A stretch of 64,000 bases of DNA, taken from assembly GCF_000685015.1 (NCBI RefSeq), contig NZ_BAYA01000034.1:1-64000 (forward strand). The letters are read 5' to 3'. Below the pieces are notes generated by a model. It had not been told where the DNA came from. It did no database searches and worked only from the letters and a program-made list of their open reading frames with translations. Below, piece after piece: positions 33,932 through 41,865 of the stretch. Origin of the DNA: Paraburkholderia bannensis NBRC 103871 (lineage in GTDB: Bacteria; Pseudomonadota; Gammaproteobacteria; Burkholderiales; Burkholderiaceae). How positions within the stretch are numbered: the stretch's first letter is position 1; each line of letters begins with the position of its first letter. The translations under genes were made by a program, and so were the position numbers.

Positions 33932-34897
33932 TCAGCGGTGAAGCGCGGCGCGCAGGGCGCGTGCGCCGAAGTCGAGCGCGGCGTCGGCGGCATCGAGCAC
34001 GCCCAGCAGGCTGGCGAAACCGTGCATCTGGCCCGGCCAGCGCACGAGCGTCGCAGCCACGCCTGCCTGGGCGAGACGCGCGGCGTAGTATTCGGCTTCG
34101 TCGCGCAAGGGATCGCATTCGGCGCTGATGATGGTTGCGGGCGCAACGTCAGCGAGATGTTCCGTTCCGAGCGGACTCGCGAGCGGCGCGGCGCGGTCGG
34201 TGCTGCCTTCATCGGCGCCGAAGTACTGATCCTTGAACCAGCGCATCAAGCCTCTATCGAGCAGGTAACCCTGGCCCCAGGTTTCGTATGAAGGGTGCTC
34301 GTGCGAGCAGTCGAGCACGGGATAGAGCAGCAGTTGATGCGCGATCGCGACGCTACCCGCTTCGGTACGCAATTGCTGGGCGCAGACGGCGGCGAGATTG
34401 CCGCCCGCGCTGTCACCGGCCACGGCCAGCGCGCCGGGACGTGCGCCCAGTTGCGCGGCGTTCGCGGCGGCCCAGCGCACGGCGGCGAGCGCATCGTGCG
34501 CGGCAGCCGGGAAGCGTGCCTCGGGCGCGAGCCGGTAGTCGACGGAAAGCACGAGCGTGCGGGCGCGCGCCGCGAGCGTGCGGCAGATATTGGCGTGCGT
34601 GTCGATTCCGCAGGCCACGAAGCCACCGCCGTGGAAGAACACGGTGAGCGGCAGCGCCGCGCCTTCGGCATTGATCGGACGATACAGACGCGCGGCGATG
34701 GGCCCAGCTTCGCCTGGGAACGTCAGGTCGTGCTCGGCGGCGATGGCGTCGCCGGGAGCGAAGGCGCTTGCGGCGACGCCCGCAGCGAGCGCGGCGCGAT
34801 AGCTGGCGGCGTCGAGCCGCGCGTAATCGGGCGCGGCGGGCGCGGGCGCACCAGCCAGCGAGGCGAGCAGCGCGGCAGCCTGGGGATCGAGCGCCAT
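33932..34897 (-). CDS. Alpha/beta hydrolase, HSL (esterase family IV)
   Basis: A 321-residue esterase. The oxyanion-hole motif HGGGF is at 89-93 and the nucleophile Ser163 in GDSAGGN; the acid lies in AECDPLRDEAEYY and the His in GQMHGF. HSL-family enzymes hydrolyse short to medium acyl esters and some lactones; a steroid ester or lactone is plausible here but unproven. It is not the meta-cleavage product hydrolase (HsaD) type. ATG 34897 has GGAG upstream and opens the minus-strand operon. Confidence 0.85.
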   Translation of the reverse strand: MALDPQAAALLASLAGAPAPAAPDYARLDAASYRAALAAGVAASAFAPGDAIAAEHDLTFPGEAGPIAARLYRPINAEGAALPLTVFFHGGGFVACGIDTHANICRTLAARARTLVLSVDYRLAPEARFPAAAHDALAAVRWAAANAAQLGARPGALAVAGDSAGGNLAAVCAQQLRTEAGSVAIAHQLLLYPVLDCSHEHPSYETWGQGYLLDRGLMRWFKDQYFGADEGSTDRAAPLASPLGTEHLADVAPATIISAECDPLRDEAEYYAARLAQAGVAATLVRWPGQMHGFASLLGVLDAADAALDFGARALRAALHR

Positions 34898-35252
34898 GCG
34901 GGTTTCTCCTTGGAAATGAATGAAAAAGGGCGCTAAAGGCGCTAAATGCACTAAGGGCGCGAAAAACCGGCGACGGAACCCGCCGTTGAGCGCATTGGAG
35001 CGTTTCGGCGCGGCGGCAGCATCGTCCGATCAGACGAGGGGCCGGCGGGCCAATCGGCGTAATGTCTGGAACGGGGCGGCGCAGGTGATTTCACACACGC
35101 CGCCCCGGACAGCAAGCGCCCGGTCATGAGGCGCAGGAGACGTGGGGCGATGCACCGGCCAGGGGAATCTCCCGATGCCGTTCGCATGACAGCCCCGTAA
35201 AGTTGGCCGTCGCAAAAATGGCGACGAGCAGGCGGCATGGAGGACGGAGACC
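34898..35252. promoter_or_regulatory. Divergent promoter region of the esterase operon and LuxR regulator
   Basis: 355 bases with no gene. Near 34925-34965 there are imperfect short repeats of GGCGCTAAA. The clearest element is the near-palindrome CGTCCGATCAGACG at 35023-35036, with the same core as the perfect palindrome at 36961-36972. Confidence 0.5.
35023..35036. promoter_or_regulatory. Putative operator GTCCGATCAGAC
   Basis: Near-palindrome CGTCCGATCAGACG with one mismatched pair, between the divergent esterase and LuxR regulator genes. Together with 36961-36972 it brackets the regulator gene, as an autoregulated regulator's sites often do. Confidence 0.45.
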
Positions 35253-36437
35253 GTGTTGATGGAGACGAGATGGGCCCCGGAAGAGGGCCAGGACGCGAGT
35301 GCCGTGGCGGGCATCGACGTTGCGCAGTTCAGCGCGCTGCTTGCGCGCATTTACCAGGGGCCGCTTGAAACGGTGCCCTGGAAGGCCGCTCTGGAACTGA
35401 TCCGCGTCCACCTGGACGCGACCTACACCACGTTGATCCTGCGCTCGCCGTCAAGCGACCGGCGTGGCCTGATGGTGCATGCCGCCGAAGGCGCGGGCGC
35501 GCCCAACGACGCGTCGTACAACGACTATTACTATTCGCTCGATCCGTTCGTGGGCCTGCCCGCCGAGCGTGTCGTGACCGTGGACGAGGTGTTCGGCGAA
35601 ACCGGCTGGCTGTCGAGCGAGCTTTACAAGCAGTTTCTGCAGCCCGCCGACGTGCGCTACATCATGGGTGCCGACCTGCGCACGGAGACCGGCGTGGAGT
35701 GCCGCTTTCGTGTGTGCCGCAAACATGGCACTGCGCATTTTTCCGCGCGCGACAAGGCGTTTTGCGCGTTGCTGCTGCCGCATCTGCGCCGCGCGGTGGA
35801 ACTGCATTCGCGTCTGGACGTGGTGGAGTCGGAGCGCACGCTCTACGCGAGCGCCATCGACCGCATGCTGGTGGGCACGGTCACGCTAGACGAAAGCGGC
35901 GCGATCATGAGCACCAATAGCGTCGCCGACGAAATCCTCGCGGAAACCGACGGCCTGCGCCTCGCGCAAGGCCATGTCGAAGCGACCGACAGCCACGAAA
36001 ACCGCACGCTGCAACGGCTGATCCGTCACGCGATGATGGGCCACTTCGGCACCGCCGGGCCGCTGGTGGAAGCGATGCCCGTGACGCGCAGCGGCGACCG
36101 GCCGAAGCTGGGCGTGCTGGTGCGCACGGTGCCGCTGTCCGACTGGTCGGAGGACAACCGCCGCCGTCCCGCGACCGTGCTGTTCCTGCGCGACCCCGAC
36201 CGCAAGTCGCAGCGCTCGCAGGAGATCGTGCGCAAGCTGTTCGACCTCACGCCCGCCGAGACCTCGCTCGCGCTGCTGCTCACCAACGGCCTCACGCTCG
36301 AAGAAGCCGCCGAGGAACTGGGCATCAGCAAGAACACGGCGCGCGCCCATCTGCGCTCGATCTTCTCGAAGACCGGCGTGACGCGCCAGGCCACGCTCGT
36401 GCGGATCCTGCTGGGCAGCGTGGTGCCGCTGGGCTGA
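35253..36437 (+). CDS. LuxR-family transcriptional regulator, TeiR-like
   Basis: A 394-residue regulator. The C-terminal LuxR HTH (about 325-385) reads DLTPAETSLALLLTNGLTLEEAAEELGISKNTARAHLRSIFSKTG. The N-terminal 300 residues are a PAS/GAF-like sensor with no TM helix and no autoinducer-domain signature. Size and layout match TeiR of Comamonas testosteroni, which controls steroid degradation genes. It starts with GTG 35253 after GGACGGAGACC; ATG 35259 is an alternative. It sits at the centre of the cluster, divergent from the esterase operon and upstream of the ring-degradation operon. The inducer is presumably a steroid (inference). Confidence 0.85.
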   Translation: MLMETRWAPEEGQDASAVAGIDVAQFSALLARIYQGPLETVPWKAALELIRVHLDATYTTLILRSPSSDRRGLMVHAAEGAGAPNDASYNDYYYSLDPFVGLPAERVVTVDEVFGETGWLSSELYKQFLQPADVRYIMGADLRTETGVECRFRVCRKHGTAHFSARDKAFCALLLPHLRRAVELHSRLDVVESERTLYASAIDRMLVGTVTLDESGAIMSTNSVADEILAETDGLRLAQGHVEATDSHENRTLQRLIRHAMMGHFGTAGPLVEAMPVTRSGDRPKLGVLVRTVPLSDWSEDNRRRPATVLFLRDPDRKSQRSQEIVRKLFDLTPAETSLALLLTNGLTLEEAAEELGISKNTARAHLRSIFSKTGVTRQATLVRILLGSVVPLG

Positions 36438-36485
36438 AAGCTGGCATGAAAGCTGGGCTGAAAGCGCGCGCCCGAAGGTGACATT

Positions 36486-36512
36486 GAAAGGCGGCCCGCG
36501 AGGCCGCCTTTC
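36486..36512. terminator. Bidirectional terminator after the LuxR regulator
   Basis: 10-bp stem GAAAGGCGGC (36486-36495) and GCCGCCTTTC (36503-36512), 7-base loop, between the regulator and the convergent VOC gene. Confidence 0.75.
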
Positions 36513-36527
36513 GCGCTCGTGGGTACT

Positions 36528-36878
36528 TTACGCAAGGCGTTTTTGCGTGAGCACGAGCAGCGCGCCGTTGCGATCTTCCAGCACGGCGCGCAATTCATGC
36601 GGCCCTTGCTGCACCGGCACGCGCACCGACGCGCCCGCCGCCACCACGCGCGCCATCGCCGCGTATAGATCGTCATCCTCAGCAATCTTGAACGTGAGCG
36701 CGGGACGCTCGACGATTCTTTCGTCGCCCGCCACCAGCGCGATCGTGAGCGGGCCGCCTTCCAGCGCGCAATAGCGCTCGCCGTCGCGCATCTTTACCGT
36801 GAGCCCAAGTCCGTCGACGAAGAACGGCAGCGCCGTGTCGATCGTGTCCACCGGGTACAGCATCATCGAAGCCTTCAT
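36528..36878 (-). CDS. Small VOC-superfamily protein
   Basis: A 116-residue single-module VOC protein (MLYPVDTIDTALPFFVDGLGLTVKMRDGERYCALEGG, later LRAVLEDRNGALLVLTQ). ATG 36878 has GGGGAGAG upstream; other ATGs at 36920 and 36947 are possible. The residues that would bind metal are poorly conserved, so it may be a binding or isomerase protein. It is convergent with the LuxR gene and divergent from the LLM gene. A role in the steroid pathway is not established. Confidence 0.65.
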   Translation of the reverse strand: MKASMMLYPVDTIDTALPFFVDGLGLTVKMRDGERYCALEGGPLTIALVAGDERIVERPALTFKIAEDDDLYAAMARVVAAGASVRVPVQQGPHELRAVLEDRNGALLVLTQKRLA

Positions 36879-36960
36879 CGCATCTCTCCCCTTGGCTGAT
36901 GCGGTCAATAAAGTGGTCATGCCACGAGCCGATGCTAGCGCGCCCAACGCCGCGCGCCAT

Positions 36961-36972
36961 GTCCGATCGGAC
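36961..36972. promoter_or_regulatory. Putative operator GTCCGATCGGAC
   Basis: Perfect 12-bp palindrome in the 298-base divergent region 36879-37176, upstream of the LLM-HsaA-KstD series. Same core as the site at 35023-35036. It is a candidate binding site of the LuxR-type regulator. Confidence 0.5.
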
Positions 36973-37013
36973 TAGATGCGAAACCCCCACGAAACGCAGA
37001 TCAAACCGCTAAT

Positions 37014-37030
37014 CCAAACAGACGATGTGG
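37014..37030. promoter_or_regulatory. Element resembling half of the 47171 palindrome
   Basis: CCAAACAGACGATGTGG shares the 12-mer AACAGACGATGT with the element at 47175-47191. Both lie upstream of catabolic units of the cluster. Confidence 0.3.
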
Positions 37031-37176
37031 CGCTTGCGCCGCGCGCCGACACTTCATCTCGTGGACCGTCACGCGGTTCCGAACACGACCAGCCGGCACC
37101 AGCCGGAACGACTCGCCTGCCTTGCCCAGTCACTGCGGCGCGGCGGCAAGTCCGATACAACAAGGAGACACCCGCG

Positions 37177-38316
37177 ATGAAGTTTTCCCTGATCTACGAA
37201 GCCCAGACGACCGACGCATCGCGCGAGGGCGACCACCGCGTCTTCAAGGAGACCGTCGAGCAGGCGCTGCTGGCCGAGCAGGTGGGCTTCGACACCGTCT
37301 GGTGCGTCGAGCACACCTCGCTCACGAATTACGCGCACATGAGCGCGCCCGAAACGTTCCTGGCCTACCTCGCGGGCCGCACGACGCGCATTGGCCTGGG
37401 CCATGGCGTGATCTGCCTGCCGCCCGCGATGAATCATCCGATCAAGGTGGCCGAGCGCGTCGCGCTGCTCGACATTCTTTCGCAGGGCCGCGTGCATTTT
37501 GGCGTGGGCAAGGGCGGCAGCCAGCAGGAAGCGGGCGCGTTCGGCTACGACCTCGCGGAACTGCAGCCGATGATCGACGAATCGATGTACCTCGTGCCGA
37601 AGATGTTCGTGCAGGACGAGATCGAGCACGACGGCCAATACATCAAGATTCCTAAGCGTCCGATCCACCCGAAGCCTTATCAAGACCCGCATCCGCCGAT
37701 GTACATGGCCTGCACCAACAGCGACGGCCTGCTGCGCGCCGGCCAGCGCGGACTGGGTGCGCTGGTGCTGGGCTTTGGCGGCCCGGACGAAGTGGCGAAG
37801 AAAAACGCGCTCTACCGCGAAGCCTGGCGCACGCGCAAGGCCGAAGACCAGGTGGGCTTCCGACCGACCGAGCACCTCGCCGCGCTGTGCCCGGCCATCG
37901 TCATGGCGGACGGCCAGCAGGCGCGCAAGATCGGCATTCGCGGCCAGCGCTATTTCATGGAGTCGCTCGCGTACTGGTACACGGGCGGCGAGCGTCCCGA
38001 TCCGGCCAGCTGGGGCGACGACCTCGTGCAGGCCGACAGCGGCCAGATGGTGATCCGCTCGCGCTTCGCCTCGGAAGAAGTGGTCGTGGACTTCAGCGAC
38101 CCGGCGCTGTCGATGATGAACCCCAATCATGCGTACGGCACGGTGGACGACTGCATCGGCTATGTAGGACGCCTGATGGAAGCGGGCGTGGACGAAGTGC
38201 TGTTCCTCTGCCAGATGGGCACGGTGCCGCACGAAGCGCAGCTCGAAACCATCCGCAATATCGGCGAGCACGTGATTCCGTACTTCAACCGCGTGAAGGC
38301 GCGCGCCGTCGCGTAA
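37177..38316 (+). CDS. LLM-class flavin-dependent oxidoreductase (luciferase-like monooxygenase)
   Basis: A 379-residue TIM-barrel protein of the bacterial luciferase family: WCVEHTSLTNYAHMSAP near the active site, GRVHFGVGKGGSQQEAGAFG and MYMACTNSDGLLRAGQRG as flavin-contact blocks. It needs reduced FMN from a separate reductase, for which the HsaB-like gene in the same operon is the natural partner. Bacterial luciferase-like enzymes hydroxylate or cleave carbon-carbon bonds next to ketones. AAGGAGACA lies upstream of ATG 37177. Its exact reaction in steroid degradation is unknown; it is the first gene of the ring-attack operon. Confidence 0.8.
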   Translation: MKFSLIYEAQTTDASREGDHRVFKETVEQALLAEQVGFDTVWCVEHTSLTNYAHMSAPETFLAYLAGRTTRIGLGHGVICLPPAMNHPIKVAERVALLDILSQGRVHFGVGKGGSQQEAGAFGYDLAELQPMIDESMYLVPKMFVQDEIEHDGQYIKIPKRPIHPKPYQDPHPPMYMACTNSDGLLRAGQRGLGALVLGFGGPDEVAKKNALYREAWRTRKAEDQVGFRPTEHLAALCPAIVMADGQQARKIGIRGQRYFMESLAYWYTGGERPDPASWGDDLVQADSGQMVIRSRFASEEVVVDFSDPALSMMNPNHAYGTVDDCIGYVGRLMEAGVDEVLFLCQMGTVPHEAQLETIRNIGEHVIPYFNRVKARAVA

Positions 38317-38363
38317 GCGGCCTGTCTGCGCCAGCGACACAAAGAAGACACAAGGAGACAGCG

Positions 38364-39584
38364 GTGCATCGAGAACACGATTCGAACGACAAGAACGCCA
38401 ACGCCAGCGCGAACACTCTTGCGGCAGACCTGATCGCGCGCGCCCACGCGCTCGCCCCGGTGCTGGCGCAGCGCGCCGATGCCGCGGAGGCCGAAGGGCG
38501 CATCCCGGCCCAGACGCTCGCCGACCTGCAGGCGGGCGGCTTCTTCAAGGTGCTGCAACCCCGGCGCTACGGCGGCTATGAACTGGATCCGCAGGTGTTC
38601 TTCGAAGTCCAGATGGCGCTCGCGCGCGGCTGCATGTCGACGGCGTGGGTGTATGGCGTGGTCGGCGTGCACAACTGGCAGCTTGCGCTGTTCGACGAGC
38701 AGGCCCAGCGCGATGTCTGGGGCGACGATCCTTCGACGCTGATTGCGTCGACCTATATGCCGGTGGGCAAGGTCACGCCGGTCGAGGGCGGCTTCCGGCT
38801 CTCGGGCCACTGGAAGTTTTCGAGCGGCAGCGAGCTGTGTGAATGGGTCTTTCTGGGCGCGCTCGTGCCGCCCGCGCGCGACGGCGAGCCGCCCGAATAT
38901 CGCACCTTCCTGCTGCCGAAAAACGCTTACCGGATCGAGCGCGACTGGGACGTGCTGGGCCTGCGCGCGACGGGCAGCCACGACATCGTCGTCGACGATG
39001 TGTTCGTGCCCGCGCATCGCACGCACAAGGCCGTGGACGGCATGATGGGCACGAGTCCGGGCCTGGCCGTGAACGATGCGCCGCTGTTTCTCCTGCCGTT
39101 CGCGCAGATTTTCGTGCGTGCGGTCTGCACCGCCTGCATCGGCGCGTTGCAGGGCGCGGTGGACGATTTCACCGCCTACGCCGCGAATCGCGTGAGCGCC
39201 AATAGCGGCGCGAAGACCAGCGACGATCTCGGCGCGCAGAGCGCCTGCGCGAACGCCTCCACCGCCATCGACGAAATGCAGGTGCTGCTGCGCCGAAATT
39301 TCGCCGAGCTGCTGGCGGCCGCGCAGGGCGGCCCGGAGGTGCCGATCGAGCGGCGCGTGCTGTTCCGCTATCAGTCCGCGCAAGTCGCCGAGCGTTGCGC
39401 GCAGGCGGCCAATACGCTGCTGCGCTATGCGGGCGGCAACGGCATCTATCGACGCAATCCGCTTGTGCGGCGCTTTCTCGATCTGCACGCGGCGCGCGCG
39501 CATTACGCCAACAACGTCGACCGCTTTGGCCAGAACCTGGGCGCCGTGATGCTCGGCCGTCCCAACACGGACTTCTTCATCTGA
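38364..39584 (+). CDS. hsaA: Flavin-dependent monooxygenase oxygenase component, HsaA-like
   Basis: A 406-residue acyl-CoA dehydrogenase-fold monooxygenase. Its blocks follow HsaA closely: GFFKVLQPRRYGGYELDP, STAWVYGVVGVHNWQLALFD, HWKFSSGSELCEW and LGLRATGSHDIVVDDVFVP. HsaA hydroxylates the phenolic A ring of 3-hydroxy-9,10-secoandrostatrienedione (3-HSA) to a catechol using FMNH2 from HsaB. AAGGAGACAGCG precedes GTG 38364. It sits 48 bases after the LLM gene and 11 bases before the KstD-like gene; the flavin reductase follows two genes later. Assignment to a steroid rather than another phenol rests on the context. Confidence 0.82.
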   Translation: MHREHDSNDKNANASANTLAADLIARAHALAPVLAQRADAAEAEGRIPAQTLADLQAGGFFKVLQPRRYGGYELDPQVFFEVQMALARGCMSTAWVYGVVGVHNWQLALFDEQAQRDVWGDDPSTLIASTYMPVGKVTPVEGGFRLSGHWKFSSGSELCEWVFLGALVPPARDGEPPEYRTFLLPKNAYRIERDWDVLGLRATGSHDIVVDDVFVPAHRTHKAVDGMMGTSPGLAVNDAPLFLLPFAQIFVRAVCTACIGALQGAVDDFTAYAANRVSANSGAKTSDDLGAQSACANASTAIDEMQVLLRRNFAELLAAAQGGPEVPIERRVLFRYQSAQVAERCAQAANTLLRYAGGNGIYRRNPLVRRFLDLHAARAHYANNVDRFGQNLGAVMLGRPNTDFFI

Positions 39585-39595
39585 GGGCGGCGATC

Positions 39596-41356
39596 ATGAG
39601 CGAGCAGCCCATGCAGACCGAAACATTCGACGTGGTGATCGTCGGCTCCGGCGCGGGCGGCCTGCTCGCCGCGTGCCGCGCCGCCGATCAGGGGCTTTCC
39701 GTCGTGGTGCTGGAAAAGAGCGGGGAGTATGGCGGCACCTCGGCGGTGTCGGGCGGCGGCATCTGGATTCCCTGCAATCACTTGATCGCCGAAGCCGGTG
39801 GCAACGACACGCGCGAGACCGCGCGCATCTATCTGGACGCCTGCATCGAAGGCGCGAGTTCGCCCGCGCGCGTGGACGCTTACCTCGATACCGCGCCGGA
39901 AATGCTGCGCTACCTGGAAGCGCGCACGCCGGTGCGTTATCAGTCGCTTGCGCATTACGCCGATTACTTTCAGGCCTTGCCCGGTGCGATGCCCGGTTAT
40001 CGCGCGCTGGATCCGCTGCCGTTCGACGGCGCGCGACTGGGTCGGGAGTTCGCGCGTCTGCGCCAGCCGTCGCCGGGCACGCTGGTGGGCGGACGCGTGG
40101 CGGTGACGTCGAAAGAAGCCCATACGCTGCTGGCAAAAGAGCGCGGCTTCATGATGCTCGCGTTGCGCGAATTCGGGCGTTACTGGTTCGATATCCGGGC
40201 GCGGTTGCGCTCGCGGCGCGACCGGCGGCTCACATTGGGCAATGCGCTGGTAGGCGGCCTGCGCTACGCGCTGCTCGAACGCAAGGTGCCGCTGTGGCTC
40301 GATACGCCCATGCGCGACCTGATCGAGTTCGACGGCTGCATCGAAGGCATTCTGGCGGAGCGTAACGGCAAGCCGGTGCGCGTGCTCGCGCGACGCGGCG
40401 TGATTCTCGCGGCGGGTGGTTTCGAGCGCAACCAGACCTTGCGCGAGCGTTACCTGCCGCAACCCAGCAACGCGCAATGGAGCGCCACGCCGCCGAATAA
40501 CACGGGCGACGCGATCATGGCGGGCGAACGCGCGGGCGGCGCGCTCGCGCTGATGGAACACGTCTGGGGCGCGCCGACGCTGCGTGTGGCGCAAGAAGAA
40601 AAACAGCGCGCACTGTTCGTCGAGCGCAACCTGCCGGGCTGCGTGATCGTCAACGGCCTGGGCAGGCGCTTCGTCAACGAAGCCGCGCCGTATTCGGAAT
40701 TCGTGCCCGCGATGTACCGCGATCATGCGAAGACCGGCGCGTGCCTGCCCGCATGGATGATCTTCGACGCACGTTTTCGCAAGCGCTATCCGTGCGGGCC
40801 GATCATGCCTGCGTCGATGATGCCCGACGCACGTATTCCGGAGTCCTTTAAATCGCTGCTGTATCGCGCCGATTCGCTTGATGCGCTGGCCGCGCAGATT
40901 GGCGTGAATGTGGCGGGGCTGCATGAGACCGTCGAGCGGATGAACGCCTACGCGACAAGCGGCGTGGATGAGGAATTCGGCAAGGGCGGCAACGTCTTCG
41001 ATACCTACTACGGCGACCCCGCCGTGCAGCCGAATCCGTGCCTCGCGCCCATCGGCGAAGCGCCGTTCTACGCGGTGCGTATCGACGCGGGCGACATCGG
41101 CACGAAGGGCGGACTCGTCACCGACGAAAACGCCCGCGTGCTGCGCGCCGACGGCAGCGTCATCGCCGGTCTCTATGCGATCGGCAACTGCAGCGCGTCG
41201 ATGATGGGCGCGAGCTATCCGGGCGCGGGCTCGACGCTTGGGCCCGCGATGACCTTCGGCTATCGCGCCGCCGACCACTGCGCGGCGCAAGGCGCGAACG
41301 CCGCAGCCGAATCCACTTTGCAATCTGAACGCGAGCTTCGCGGGGTAACACAATGA
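39596..41356 (+). CDS. kstD: 3-ketosteroid-Delta1-dehydrogenase-like FAD enzyme
   Basis: A 586-residue flavoprotein. The FAD motif VVIVGSGAGG is at 13-22, with SGGGIW further on. Near the C-terminus GNCSASMMGASYPGAGSTLGP carries Tyr541 and Gly545, the same spacing as Tyr487/Gly491 of Rhodococcus KstD. This enzyme class introduces the 1,2 double bond in the A ring of 3-ketosteroids, preparing ring opening. Start at 39596 follows GAGGGCGGC. Its stop overlaps the reductase start by ATGA. It is probably cytoplasmic or membrane-peripheral. Confidence 0.83.
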   Translation: MSEQPMQTETFDVVIVGSGAGGLLAACRAADQGLSVVVLEKSGEYGGTSAVSGGGIWIPCNHLIAEAGGNDTRETARIYLDACIEGASSPARVDAYLDTAPEMLRYLEARTPVRYQSLAHYADYFQALPGAMPGYRALDPLPFDGARLGREFARLRQPSPGTLVGGRVAVTSKEAHTLLAKERGFMMLALREFGRYWFDIRARLRSRRDRRLTLGNALVGGLRYALLERKVPLWLDTPMRDLIEFDGCIEGILAERNGKPVRVLARRGVILAAGGFERNQTLRERYLPQPSNAQWSATPPNNTGDAIMAGERAGGALALMEHVWGAPTLRVAQEEKQRALFVERNLPGCVIVNGLGRRFVNEAAPYSEFVPAMYRDHAKTGACLPAWMIFDARFRKRYPCGPIMPASMMPDARIPESFKSLLYRADSLDALAAQIGVNVAGLHETVERMNAYATSGVDEEFGKGGNVFDTYYGDPAVQPNPCLAPIGEAPFYAVRIDAGDIGTKGGLVTDENARVLRADGSVIAGLYAIGNCSASMMGASYPGAGSTLGPAMTFGYRAADHCAAQGANAAAESTLQSERELRGVTQ

Positions 41357-41865
41357 GCGATCTTTCCCATGAACCGCTGCGCGCCGACATGCTGCTCGCG
41401 ATGCGCCGCCTCGCGCGCTCGGTCGCGGTGATCAGTTGCAGCGACGGCGAGCGCCGCTATTCGATGTCGGCGACGGCGGTCGATTCGCTGTCGACCGAGC
41501 CGCCTTCGCTGCTTATCTGCATCAACCAGTCGTCGTCGATCTATCCGCCGCTGGCGGCGGGCGCGGACTTTTGCGTGAACCTGCTGGCCGCGCATCAGCA
41601 GGCTATCGCAATCGATTGCAGCGGCCGCCTCAAGGGCGAAGACCGCTTCACGAGCGGCGACTGGCTGCGCTGCGAACAGGGCGTGCCGTACCTGCACGGC
41701 GCGCAGGCGAATCTTGTCTGCTCCCAGGATGGGCGTTTCGATTACGGCACGCATACGGTGTTCATCGGCAGGCTGCGCGAGGTGAAACTGAGCGGCGAGG
41801 TCGAACCGCTGCTTTACGTCGATGGGGCTTACACCACCTCGGCGGCTACGGCGGCCAGCGCATGA
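41353..41865 (+). CDS. hsaB: Flavin reductase, HsaB-like
   Basis: A 170-residue FMN-binding split-barrel reductase of the flavin reductase/HpaC/HsaB family: VAVISCSDGERRYSMSATAVDSLSTEPPSLLICIN with the typical opening, then FCVNLLAAHQQ and the final DGAYTT. It reduces FMN with NADH for the HsaA-like and possibly the LLM monooxygenases. It overlaps its neighbours by ATGA on both sides, so it is locked into the operon. Confidence 0.85.
   Translation: MSDLSHEPLRADMLLAMRRLARSVAVISCSDGERRYSMSATAVDSLSTEPPSLLICINQSSSIYPPLAAGADFCVNLLAAHQQAIAIDCSGRLKGEDRFTSGDWLRCEQGVPYLHGAQANLVCSQDGRFDYGTHTVFIGRLREVKLSGEVEPLLYVDGAYTTSAATAASA

Noticed and set aside
33932..34897. HsaD (meta-cleavage product hydrolase)
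   Set aside because: HGGG and GDSAGG motifs place it in the HSL esterase family rather than the meta-cleavage hydrolase family.
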